A program made the translations under genes and the position numbers. 64,000 bases of DNA from Shinisaurus crocodilurus. Lineage: Eukaryota > Chordata > Lepidosauria > Squamata > Shinisauridae. Each line of letters begins with the position of its first letter. The stretch's first letter is position 1. The notes below the pieces were generated by a model. It worked only from the letters and a program-made list of their open reading frames with translations. It was not told where the DNA came from and did no database searches. The stretch is taken from the NCBI GenBank assembly GCA_021292165.1, contig JAHFWL010000993.1, positions 1-64,000 of the forward strand. The letters are read 5' to 3'. Shown here piece after piece: positions 55,543 to 64,000 of the stretch.

Positions 55543-57506
55543 GTGAGTTTGAGGAGGAGTACAGGAAATCAGCTTCTGCTGGAGCACCATCAATATATGT
55601 GGAGAAAATGGTCCATATAGAAGGTGGGTCAGGTGACATCTTTATTGGGCCAATGTCTGGTGGTGGATTAGATGAGAATTAGAACTTAATTGAACTGTTC
55701 TCCAGGACACTGAAGAACTTCATAAAACACCAAAAGCTTTCTAATTTACCAAAAGACATTAGTTCTGAAAAGATGTGTGATCTGCCTTAAGTGTCTGCGG
55801 GTATCATATGGGAACCATTTGACTAGAACTACATTGCAAATAGCTTGTATACTGTGGTAGTTTAGTATGTAGTGTTTGCAATGATAGTATGAAAGAATAC
55901 GATATGGCGTCAGCCTCCTCAAGCTTTTGCATTTCATAGAACTTTTCTACATGAGAAATTAATATTGCTGATCCAACCCCACACACCCCGAACTCCTGTT
56001 CTCTGGATCTATAGCCGTAAGGACTAGTAGCCATCGATAGCCTTCTCCTCCGGGAATTTGTCCAATCCCCTTTTGTCCCTTTTATTTTTTAAAGACAAAA
56101 GTTAAACAAACAAACTTGAGGATGTGAACCTTGGCAGTTATCTCCTTCCATTGGCCTTGCCCTGACTGTTAGGACTGGAAAAGACTGGAAGCAGTTCAAA
56201 GCTAATTGGAATCTGTGAGTTGGAAGTTGCACTGGTAAAGGTGAGAAGTAGTTCAGATGGGCAAATAGCTTTAGAGATATACATGGGGAAGGATGGACTG
56301 TGAGTTTTAGCTGTCCTGGAAAGAGCAGAGGTGGACATCCAGTTTGTAGATCGGGCTGCAGACCTTGTACCCAGTTGGCTCTGACATGACATGATCACTA
56401 ATCCCTGTTATCTGAGTTATTCAGAGCAGCTGCACGCTTTAAGTTCCAGTCGTGTTTGCTGTGGGTATGCTGATACCATACTGGTGTTTCTCACAGCAAA
56501 TTACATACATGCTTATTGAACACCTGCACACACTCACCTGAGAGTCCTGATTTGTGTTGTGGCTACCCCATTGCATGTATGTATAAGGGTGTTGAAGGGT
56601 GTACACTTCAAACATTTGCTGTGGAAAGCACCAACACAGCCATGACAAACACAATTGCCACGTAAAGCATGGAGCTACTCTGAGCTGGGTACTCGATTGT
56701 GAGAACAAAAGGGGAGAAGACCTCAAAGATGCTAGATGAAAACTGATTGCTCAATGTATTTGATAACTATAACTCTTCCTCAGAGGTGATTCTGATTCAC
56801 TTATTTTGAAGAAAAACCAAAGCGGACTTCTGAACCGTCTTGAAACCTGCATTTGATGCCTTCCATTCTTTTCTTTACTTGAGTGTGAGACAGGTTATCA
56901 ATCAAGTGCTTTGGAAACTTGCTTGTTTTGAGGCCTTTGAGCTTTTAGACATGCAACCTTCATATTTTCAGGCATGTCTCGATAACAATCTAGCATAAAA
57001 TTTCATTGTAGAGGAGAGAGAGGAATACAAAGGTCATAAATTTCCAAAGCCAAGGAGGAATCATTTTGGGGACTGCATCACATGAGCCTTCACTTCAGAG
57101 ACTTCTACGAGCTATTTAGTTTTTAACTGGTTGTAATCTACCCAGGGAACATTAGTTATTGGGTGGATTAGAAATGTACTAAATAAATAATAATGATAAT
57201 AGAACATTTAAGGTAAATGCTCTTCTCAGGGGCGCACAAATTTTAGATTTGCTTACAAGCCAGGCATTGTTTGCACTTGCCAGCAACCCCTCCCCTCCCC
57301 GAAAAACAGTCCCCTCTGGAGGAAGACCCGACTTTAGAATCCCTTTCAAGTCCTCTTCCTCCACACAACGGTAATCGCATGGAAGTAGAGGGTGGGGCTG
57401 TGTCTGCTGCCCCCCCGCCCGGCTGAAACGTGGAGCCTGTTCTGTGTGTGGAGGCTCCCAGCTGCGATTTAGATTGCTGCATGATCAGGGTCCAGAGTCA
57501 TACAGG
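55543..57506. other. Intron of the hinderin-like gene, first part
   Basis: Largely unrecognised. A LINE 3' tail (GTAATCTACCCAGGGAACAT, (TAAATAAATAA)) lies at 57105-57195. Minus-strand open frames near 55746-56726 show no domain and no splice context. Confidence 0.5.
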
Positions 57507-58051
57507 CAGGGATGGGGACTCAGACTCGGGGACTCGACTTGTGAGTCGGACTGAGTCCCCCCTCTGACTCGACTCGGACTCGAGTCCCAATATTTTTAAT
57601 GGGACTCGAGACTCGACTCGGGACTCGAGACCAAGGGCTCTTCAACATCCCTGGGCTGTGCCAGAAGGAGTGGAGAGGAGCGTGATTGCCGGCGAAGAGC
57701 GCATGGAAGCGAGGTGTGCCGCTGCTCAGCCACTATGGACGGCTACCAGGAGCGCAGCCCCAACAGTGTGTCAAGATTTATTTTGATTGATGTGTTGCGT
57801 ACTGGGGAGAGGCAGAGGAAGGACCTGAGATTACTCTGTGTGGCTGCTCTGAGTGTGAAGTAGCCTTATTTTGTTGGGGAAAAAACCCATTCATTGATTT
57901 TAATAGGGACTCGTGGAGTCAGCTTTGGGAGTGACTCGTGACTCGTGAGTCACCATTTTGGACCAAGGACTTGGACTCGGACTCGAGACTCGGGTCCAAA
58001 GACTTGTGACTCGACTCGTGACTCGAAGCCAAGGACTCTTCAACATCCCTG
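57507..58051. mobile_element. hAT element packed with ACTCG motifs
   Basis: 545 bp flanked by an exact 8-bp duplication CATACAGG (57499-57506 and 58052-58059). The left end starts CAGGGATGGGGACTC and the right end is GGACTCTTCAACATCCCTG. The subterminal parts hold about 18 plus-strand ACTCG words, many in tandem or as the palindrome ACTCGAGT. A second right-type terminus (GGGCTCTTCAACATCCCTG) occurs internally, ending at about 57652. Confidence 0.92.
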
Positions 58052-58059
58052 CATACAGG

Positions 58060-58286
58060 GGAGCCTGCGTGTGCTTGGAAGGCTTCCTTCTTCAGACCTT
58101 CCCCCCCCCCCATGAGGACGGAGGTTGTGGGGACAGCCGCACTCTCTTCCTTCCCTTGATTATGATAGAGTGGAGGGGAACAGCTGAAGGGGATGTAGGT
58201 GAATTTGTTTTGGCACACTACCTCCTTCCCTTTCCCAAACTTAACCAAGGTGAAGGCTAGGGGAGGGGGATGGCTGGACATAGGGC
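58060..58286. other. Unannotated intron segment
   Basis: C-run at about 58091-58100. Nothing else recognised. Confidence 0.4.
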
Positions 58287-58485
58287 ATAGGAACATAGAA
58301 AGCTGCCTGAGTCAGACCATGGGTCCATCTAGCCCAGAATTGTTGACACTGACGAGCAGCGGCTCTCCAGGGTTCCGGGCAGGAGTTTTTCCAGCCCTGC
58401 CTGGAGATGCCGGGGATCGAACCGAGGACGTTCTGCATGCAAGGCAGGTGCTCTGCCACTGAGCTGCGGCCCCTCCCCCAGGGCT
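58287..58485 (-). repeat. tRNA-derived SINE, 'TAGCTCAG' family
   Basis: GGAACATAGAAAGCTGCCTG, TCTAGCCCAGAATTGTTGAC, GATGCCGGGGATCGAACCGA and TCTGCCACTGAGCTGCGG, all in reverse order. A well-preserved copy. Confidence 0.93.
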
Positions 58486-59411
58486 CCACACGTGAGGCCC
58501 CAGACACCGCCATGAGCATGCGCAACAGCGTCTGCGGCCAAGAAGAACAGTGTAGTTCCCGCCGTTCCCAGTGCCCCCGAACTCTTCTTTTGTCTGTAAG
58601 ATGCTATTCGGAAACAAACTACGTTGCTTTGGTTTTTTAAAATGCCTGTTTGATCAGAGGCAATCAGAGCTGTGTACTTTAGAAGACTACTGGGGTCACA
58701 AACAAAGGTTAGGAACTAAGTAGGAGCAGATGGATTTTTAATGATCAAATATCTTAAATCCATGCATATGTTCCCGCTAATGGGGAAAGAAAAGAAAGGC
58801 CTGAAGTCTGTGCGAGGCAATGTTGTTGTTTTGAAAGTGTTCTGAGCACCCTGTGGGGCATCCGCTGCCCAACAACGGGACTCTTAAACGGCTCTGCAAT
58901 TATGCTTTTCTTATTGTGTATCCTCACATCTGCTGTACCCAGCTTCTGCTGAGAAGATTGCACGTTCTGTAAAGTGCTAGTTGGCGGAAAAGCTGCAGAA
59001 GGAAGACCAGAGACATCCTTTATTGTCTCTGCTCAGCTCTTTCCCCTGTATTGATTAATTTAAGTTCATGGAGGATAGATGGGTCTCTCAACGGTATTAG
59101 CCATGATAGCTAAATACAACCTCCCATTTTCGGAGGCACGAGGACTCTCTTTTTTTTAAAGCCCTTTACTAGTCACTTTAAGCCCCACTGCACTGCACAG
59201 ATACACCTAAGCGCCTGGATATATATTTTTTTAATCCAGAAACAATCCCCTCCCCAATGATATATGCCTTTGCTTTCTGAGGGGTGCAAGGTGTTGGTGT
59301 GTGTGTGCAAAACTCCCCCCACCCCTGGTTTGGCTCTGCACATGTGTGTGTGATCAATGGAGTTCAGGAGTCTTTAGCACACTTTTCAGCCATGATGATG
59401 ATAACAATAAC
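58486..59411. other. Unannotated intron segment
   Basis: Short open frames only. No repeat termini recognised before 59412. Confidence 0.4.
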
Positions 59412-59529
59412 ACTACCACAAGAAGAGTCCTGCTAGATCAGAACAAATGTCCATTAGTCCAGCATCCTGTTTCCTACTGTGGCTAACCAGATGTCTCTGG
59501 GAAGTCCGTAAGTAGGGCATGGCAGCAGT
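59412..59529 (-). repeat. CR1 3' end, left part of a split copy
   Basis: AAGAAGAGTCCTGCTAGATC, ATTAGTCCAGCATCCTGTTT and CCGTAAGTAGGGCATGGCAG. The copy resumes at 62191 with AGCTCTCCTGCTGTTGCTTC after the RTE/5S insertion. Confidence 0.88.
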
Positions 59530-59614
59530 CATCATCATCAGGCGATCACTCGTGACCGAGTAAGATTGTCTTCCGGGATAAAAGGAGGAAATTCTAAAGA
59601 AGATTGTGTAGACT

Positions 59615-61510
59615 CTAGCGATGAGTCCGTAAGTGACTGTGGAGGCCAATTCTAGATCCACACAGCTTCCCACAGTGAGGACACAGGTTACCAGATAGAA
59701 GATGGTCCTGTAAAGGATTCATTTGACGTGCTTTTCGCTTAGCACGTTTCTCCCTTTCACCTTGCACTCGGGCTTCTTCAAAGTCCATGGAACCTTTGTG
59801 AAAGGCCAACCTCCATTTAGATCGTTCATGGGCCAGAGCTTCCCAGTTTTCGATGTTTATATTGCATTTTTTTAGATTAGCCTTATGAACATCTTTAAAC
59901 CTCTTATATTGACCACCGATATTCCGCTTTCCATCCTTGAGTTGGGAGTAAAGTAACTGCTTTGGGAGACGGCAGTCAGGCATTCGAACAACATGACCGG
60001 TCCACTGAAGTTGGCGTTGAAGGATCATTTTTTCAATGCTAGTAGTCTTTGCTTCTTCCAGTACACTGACATTTGTTCGCCTATCTTCCCAAGTAATTTG
60101 CAGGATTTTCCGGAGGCAACGTTGATGAAACCTTTCAAGGAGGTGGAAGTGACGTTTATAGATAGTCCATGTTTCGCAGGCATACAATAAAGTTGGTAAT
60201 ACAATGGCTTCATAAACCAGTGTTTTGGTCTTCTTACAAATATCCCGATCCTCGAACACTCTATGTTTCATTCGAGAAAATGCGGCACTTGCGGAGCTCA
60301 GACGATGCTGGATTTCACTGTCGATGTTAGCTGTAACAGAAAGATAGCTGCCAAGATAGAGAAAATGATCAACGTTTTCCAGTATTGTCCCGCCAAGCTG
60401 GATAGATGGCATCACCAAAGGATTGGCTTGCACTTGCTGATGAAGCACTTTGGTTTTTTTGATGTTAAGTGAGAGACCAAGTTTTTCGTATGCTTCTGCA
60501 AAAGCATTTAGGATAGTTTGGAGATCATCCTCTGAATGTGCGGAGACCACATTATCATCAGCATACTGAAGTTCCACGACGGAGGTTGTAATTACCTTAC
60601 TTTTTGCTTTCAGCCTGCTGAGATTAAAAAGCTTTCCATCTGTTCGATATATAATTCCCACACCGGTGGGAAGTTTCCCCTCGACAAGATGTAAAACCAT
60701 GGCGATGAAAATGGCAAATAATGTTGGGGCGATAACACATCCCTGTTTAACACCTGATCCCACTTTAAATGGAGCACCATGAGAGCCGTTGTTGTCCAAA
60801 ACCATTGCCGTCATGTTGTCATGGAGAAGTCGCAAGATATTCACACATTTATTGGGGCATCCAATTTTCATAAGGATAGTCCAGAGAGCTGTACGGTCTA
60901 CAGTATCAAAGGCCTTAGCCAAATCGATAAATGCCATATAAAGGGGTTGATTTTGCTCCCGGCATTTTTCTTGGAGCTGACGTGCAGTAAAAATCATGTC
61001 TACTGTCCCTCTAGAGGGGCAGAAACCATATTGAGTTTCAGGGAGGATCTCTTCTGAAATAGATAGAAGACGGTTTGCAAGAATCCTAGCAAATATTTTA
61101 CCTGCGGTTGCTAAGAGAGAAATGCCCCGATAGTTTCCACAGTCTGTTCTATCACCCTTCTTAAAGAGGGTGATAATTATGGCATCCCTGAAGTCTTCTG
61201 GGATCTCTTCTCTTATCCAGATTTTTTCGATGAGTTTATGAAGATGTTGTACAAGTTCGGGGCCCCCTTCTTTAAAGATTTCAGCGGGAATCCCATCTGG
61301 TCCACTAGCTTTGTTGTTCTTCATTTGATTAATGGCTTTTTTTACTTCATCCAAAGTGGGGAGTATTGCAAGTTCCTCTTTAATTTGTTTTTGCGGGATT
61401 TGCGAAAAAATCTCATTATCCACTTTAGATTTACGATTTAAAAGGTCATAATAATGCTCTTTCCAACGCAGTGCAATAGACTCTTTGTCTTTTAAGAGTT
61501 TGGTGCCATC
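59615..61510 (-). CDS. RTE-like reverse transcriptase (ORF2 C-terminal part)
   Basis: Open frame of about 600 residues from 61423 down to 59615, extending upstream in the same frame to about 61510 (KESIALRWKEHYYDLLNR). It would copy the element's RNA into DNA at a nicked target. Motifs in order: NKASGPDGIPAEIFKE (palm entry), RGISLLATAGKIFARILANR, FIDLAKAFDTVDR (first catalytic Asp), GVKQGCVIAPTLFAIF, and LQYADDNVVSAHS (catalytic YADD). Then comes a C-terminal domain LPKQLLYSQLKDGKRNIGG and a final C2H2-type finger CPHC plus HSHLRTH (spacing CX2CX12HX3H). No stop occurs inside, so the core is well preserved, but the endonuclease is missing and a frameshift lies upstream. Confidence 0.93.
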   Translation of the reverse strand, partial: DGTKLLKDKESIALRWKEHYYDLLNRKSKVDNEIFSQIPQKQIKEELAILPTLDEVKKAINQMKNNKASGPDGIPAEIFKEGGPELVQHLHKLIEKIWIREEIPEDFRDAIIITLFKKGDRTDCGNYRGISLLATAGKIFARILANRLLSISEEILPETQYGFCPSRGTVDMIFTARQLQEKCREQNQPLYMAFIDLAKAFDTVDRTALWTILMKIGCPNKCVNILRLLHDNMTAMVLDNNGSHGAPFKVGSGVKQGCVIAPTLFAIFIAMVLHLVEGKLPTGVGIIYRTDGKLFNLSRLKAKSKVITTSVVELQYADDNVVSAHSEDDLQTILNAFAEAYEKLGLSLNIKKTKVLHQQVQANPLVMPSIQLGGTILENVDHFLYLGSYLSVTANIDSEIQHRLSSASAAFSRMKHRVFEDRDICKKTKTLVYEAIVLPTLLYACETWTIYKRHFHLLERFHQRCLRKILQITWEDRRTNVSVLEEAKTTSIEKMILQRQLQWTGHVVRMPDCRLPKQLLYSQLKDGKRNIGGQYKRFKDVHKANLKKCNINIENWEALAHERSKWRLAFHKGSMDFEEARVQGEREKRAKRKARQMNPLQDHLLSGNLCPHCGKLCGSRIGLHSHLRTHR

Positions 61511-62028
61511 TTTTGATTGTAAAGGGTTTGTACCATAGGTTTTTGGTCCATAAATGGCCCTTGTGGCCTTAAAAAAGCCCCGTGCATCATGAGATTCTGC
61601 AAGTTGTTGAATTTCTTCAGCTTTCTTTTTCCACCAAGCGTTCTTAAGTTCTCTTGTTCTTCTTTGGACCTCAGCCTTTGCGCTAGCGTAGGTTTTTTTC
61701 TTGGCAGCGCAGTTAATATCATTTTGCCATATTTGGAAGGCTTTCCTTTTTGGTCAATTATATATTTAATCTCATTGTCATTTTCATCAAACCAATCCTG
61801 ATGTTTCTTAGTTTCATATCCAATAGTTTGTTCACAAGCTGCAGTAATGGAGGTTTTCAGCTTAGACCAATGGTCCTCAATGTTGTCAGGAGGTTCCGTA
61901 GGTAGATGTTCCTTAAGAAGTGATTGAAGACGAGTTTGCTTAATAGGATCTTGAAGGACTTGGATGTTCATTTTACGCCTTGGTTTCCTTCCTTGAAGCC
62001 TACGTTGGGGAGCAATGTTGATAACCAT
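61492..62028 (-). pseudogene. RTE-like linker region, frameshifted from the RT
   Basis: Reads APQRRLQGRKPRRKMNIQVL and HQDWFDENDNEIKYIIDQK, the region between endonuclease and RT. After about 61750 the native frame switches by one base (downstream in-frame pieces such as AEEIQQLAESHDARGFFKA are in the RT frame). The annotated reading frame therefore ends artefactually at 61492. The element could not make a single polypeptide as it stands. Confidence 0.8.
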
Positions 62029-62040
62029 TTTGGACCGGAT

Positions 62041-62190
62041 GGGCCTGTGGCTTATGCTGGCTCAGCTTGTCTGAGCGTGGAAAGCTAAGCCAGGTCAGGC
62101 CTGGTTATTACTTGGATGGGAGACCCCTCCTCTAGTTTCCTGCATTGAGCAAGGGGTTGGACTCCATAGCCTTGTAGGCTCCTTCCAACT
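62041..62190 (+). repeat. 5S rRNA-derived SINE, head-to-head with the RTE element
   Basis: TGGCTTATGCTGGCTCAGCT, GGAAAGCTAAGCCAGGTCAG, GGTTATTACTTGGATGGGAG, then the CR1-like tail TGCATTGAGCAAGGGGTTGG ending TCCTTCCAACT at 62190. The 12-bp duplication CATGGCAGCAGT follows immediately. Confidence 0.93.
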
Positions 62191-62335
62191 CATGGCAGCA
62201 GTAGCTCTCCTGCTGTTGCTTCTGAAGATGGAGGTCCCATTGAGCTGCCATGGTTAATGATGACCCGCCTTCCATGAATTTGGATAAGCCCCTTCAAACC
62301 CACCCAATTTAGTAGTGGCCATATTCATACCTTGT
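62191..62335 (-). repeat. CR1 3' end, right part of the split copy
   Basis: AGCTCTCCTGCTGTTGCTTC and TGAATTTGGATAAGCCCCTT with TAGTGGCCAT continue the CR1 begun at 59412. Confidence 0.75.
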
Positions 62336-62589
62336 GGCAGAAAAAAATTGTATATTACATGTTGTGTGAAGACTGATTTTCTGTTGCCTGATAAAGTTTG
62401 GCAGGGGGTGGAGAGCCTTTCCAGAAAAACAAACTGTTCCACTGTGCAAGTTGTGACTGTATTGATGAAAAGATTCATTTTGCAAGTTTACACAATTAAC
62501 AATTCATTTACAGAATTTGATCTCTGTAATAAGTTTTGGGAAAGCTTATAGTGCGGAATTCAGAATTCAGAATTCTCCTTTGATGCCTT
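62336..62589. other. Unannotated intron segment
   Basis: Nothing recognised. Confidence 0.4.
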
Positions 62590-63190
62590 CATGCATATAA
62601 GAAGAGCCTTGATGCTAGATCAGACCATTCTGTTCACACAGTAGCCCCAACCAGCTGCATGTGGGAAACTCACAAGTAGGACATGAGTGCAACAGCACCC
62701 TCCTGCTCATGTCCCCTGCAACTTGTATATGTAGGCGTACTGCTGAAACCGGAGGTAGCATATAACCATCATGACGAGCCATTGATAGCCTTCTCCTCCA
62801 TGAATTTGTCCAATCCCCTTTTAAAGCCATCCAAATTGGTGGCTATCACTATATCTTGTGGTGGTGAATTCCATAGTTTAACTATGCACTGTGTGAACAA
62901 GTACTTCCTTTTATCTGTCCCGAATCTCCCACCATTCAGCTTCAGGCTCTAGTATTATGGGAGAGCGAGAAAAACTTCTTCCCATCCACTTTCTCCACAC
63001 CAGGCATAGTTTTGTACACCGCTATCATGTCTCCCCATATTTGCCTTTTTCTAAGCTGAACAGTGCCAGATGTTGTAACCTTTTTTTTCCTCCAGCCCCT
63101 TGATCATTTTAGCTGCCCTTTCCTGCATGTTTCCCTCACCTTCTCCAACTCTACATTATCCTAGCAGTTCCTTGAACCATTGCTAGATCC
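62590..63190 (-). repeat. CR1 LINE 3' end
   Basis: ATAAGAAGAGCCTTGATGCT, CCTCCATGAATTTGTCCAAT, CCATCCAAATTGGTGGCTAT, TTTATCTGTCCCGAATCTCC and GTTTTGTACACCGCTATCAT follow the CR1 order in reverse. Confidence 0.93.
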
Positions 63191-63274
63191 AGCATGCACA
63201 CCTCTCCCCTGCACTTTATACTTTGTGGATCAGGGTGTAGTGTGTTCCTTTAGGGGAGTGCTCGCTAGGGGGCC

Positions 63275-63378
63275 TAACAGCACAATTCTACACATATCTT
63301 CTGAGAAGTAGGTCCCAGAGAGTCCAGTGGAGCTGATTCCCAGGTAGATGTGTATTGGATTACAGCCTAAGTTCGGTT
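63275..63378. mobile_element. piggyBac-like or related MITE fragment
   Basis: CAGCACAATTCTACACATAT and, inverted, TAGATGTGTATTGGATTACA frame CTGAGAAGTAGGTCCCAGAG. The ends resemble the ACAACCCTAT / ATAGGATT ends of 9824-10279. No TTAA was located. Confidence 0.4.
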
Positions 63379-63472
63379 TGCTTACTATACAAATGGGAAT
63401 GGGAGAAAAAGAAGGGGTGAAAGCATGCTTAACTTATTTACCATGATGTGTGGTTCTTTCTTCTCCCCCCAG

Positions 63473-63577
63473 GTTTAAAGGCCACACTCCTAATTCAGAA
63501 GAACTGCTCCTTGATGAGGCACTGATGAGAGCGGGCGGTCTGGCCCCAGTGATGAATGGCACTTGTGGGGGCCTGAG
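63473..63577 (+). CDS. KIAA1328: Candidate next exon of the hinderin-like gene (105 nt)
   Basis: Acceptor TTCTTTCTTCTCCCCCCAG ends at 63472 and donor GAG|GTAATG begins at 63578. The exon starts with G, which completes the CG left over from 55542, and then stays open for 34 codons reading FKGHTPNSEELLLDEALMRA and GGLAPVMNGTCGG. Phase 2 to phase 2 and a length divisible by three mean it could be skipped without frameshift. I do not recognise the peptide from memory of mammalian hinderin, so it may be lineage-specific or alternatively spliced. Confidence 0.55.
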
Positions 63578-63701
63578 GTAATGCCTTGGTCTTGCCCTTC
63601 CCTATTAAGTACTTCCATGTGTCAGTATGTTTTATGATTAGTGTAATGGGCTTTACACAATGCTAAAAAACACATTTTCTTTCACATCTGTGTGCTCTGC
63701 T
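63578..63701. other. Intronic sequence after the candidate exon
   Basis: Nothing recognised before the TG run. Confidence 0.4.
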
Positions 63702-63732
63702 TTGTGTGTGTGTGTGTGTGTGTTTGTGTGTA
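63702..63732. repeat. (TG)n microsatellite
   Basis: GT run with one TTTG interruption. Confidence 0.95.
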
Positions 63733-63885
63733 GGGAGCTGGGTGGGATTAAATGCTTTGTACCAGGAAGAATGAAAGGTACATAATGAGAAGACAATGTG
63801 GTCCTTAAGTGCACGTGGGGTGGTGGGGTGGACTTCTGTGTCTTGAAGGTGGAACTGAGGAGCCTCGAGGAAATGTCTCAGCGTA

Positions 63886-64000
63886 GAGCAGCCTTCCCCA
63901 AGCTGGTATCCTCCAGATGTGTTAGACTGCAGCTCCCATCATTCTCAGCCAGCATTGGTCATGCTGGCTGGGAAAGATGGGGGTTGTAGTCCAACGCATC
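63886..64000. mobile_element. hAT-type palindromic MITE, third family, cut by window end
   Basis: GCAGCCTTCCCCAAGCTGGT, then GACTGCAGCTCCCATCATTC, and the inverted GGGGGTTGTAGTCCAACGCA at the window edge. Same type as 43957 and 23080. Confidence 0.7.

Larger units (their letters stand above)
59530..62040 (-). mobile_element. RTE-like LINE, 5'-truncated, near-intact reverse transcriptase
   Basis: About 2.5 kb on the minus strand. The 3' end reads GTGATCGCCTGATGATGATG and abuts the CR1 at 59529. The 5' end, near 62040, lacks the endonuclease and adjoins a 5S-derived SINE. The left flank CATGGCAGCAGT is repeated only beyond that SINE, at 62191-62202. Microsatellite-type tail, RT type and truncation fit RTE-group retrotransposons; the exact clade is not certain. 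Confidence 0.9.

Noticed and set aside
1..64000. CRISPR arrays, operons or phage-type systems
   Set aside because: No spaced direct repeats, no ribosome-binding sites and no dense coding. All signs point to a vertebrate nuclear genome.

Overview
The window looks like squamate reptile (lizard or snake) nuclear DNA. Several Sauria-type tRNA SINEs, CR1 and L2-like LINE fragments, an RTE-like LINE and many hAT, Tigger, Tc1 and piggyBac-like non-autonomous transposons sit in AT-rich, microsatellite-studded non-coding sequence. There is no sign of prokaryotic gene organisation. The species cannot be named from the sequence.

Only one host gene is supported. A 668-nt internal exon at 54875-55542 (+), with a good acceptor and donor, encodes a protein segment I match from memory to KIAA1328 (hinderin): a GSYLSIARPQ-type motif near its start and a glutamine-rich coiled coil at its end. 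A phase-compatible 105-nt candidate exon lies at 63473-63577. The window therefore probably covers a large intron (or 5' flank) to the left, the exon, a 7.9-kb intron, and the start of the next intron. No other host coding exon, tRNA gene or rRNA gene was recognised.

Layout: 1-13.8 kb is mostly unrecognised sequence with scattered SINEs, a Tigger-like MITE, hAT-type palindromes and a TTAA-flanked piggyBac-like element. 13.85-16.1 kb is a decayed L2-like LINE. 17-25 kb carries SINEs, a 5S-rRNA-derived SINE, LINE ends and stretches without repeat signature that may be conserved non-coding DNA. 25.2-28.65 kb is a Tc1-like transposon split by nested insertions. 29.05-31.02 kb is a hAT element with a perfect 8-bp target duplication, a CpG-dense left part and a transposase N-terminal fragment. 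32-53.7 kb is a dense mosaic of CR1, L2, RTE, SINEs, MITEs and an unclassified DNA transposon family. The 55.5-63.5 kb intron holds a hAT element packed with ACTCG motifs and a 2.5-kb RTE-like LINE joined head-to-head to a 5S-derived SINE inside a single 12-bp target duplication.

The strongest signals are: (1) a palindromic hAT MITE family with ten copies, eight of them with 8-bp target duplications that all carry TA at positions 4-5, and with arms containing a ZNF143/THAP11-like ACTACAAYTCCCAG motif; and (2) the head-to-head RTE/5S-SINE insertion, which looks like two RNAs reverse-transcribed from opposite ends of one break.
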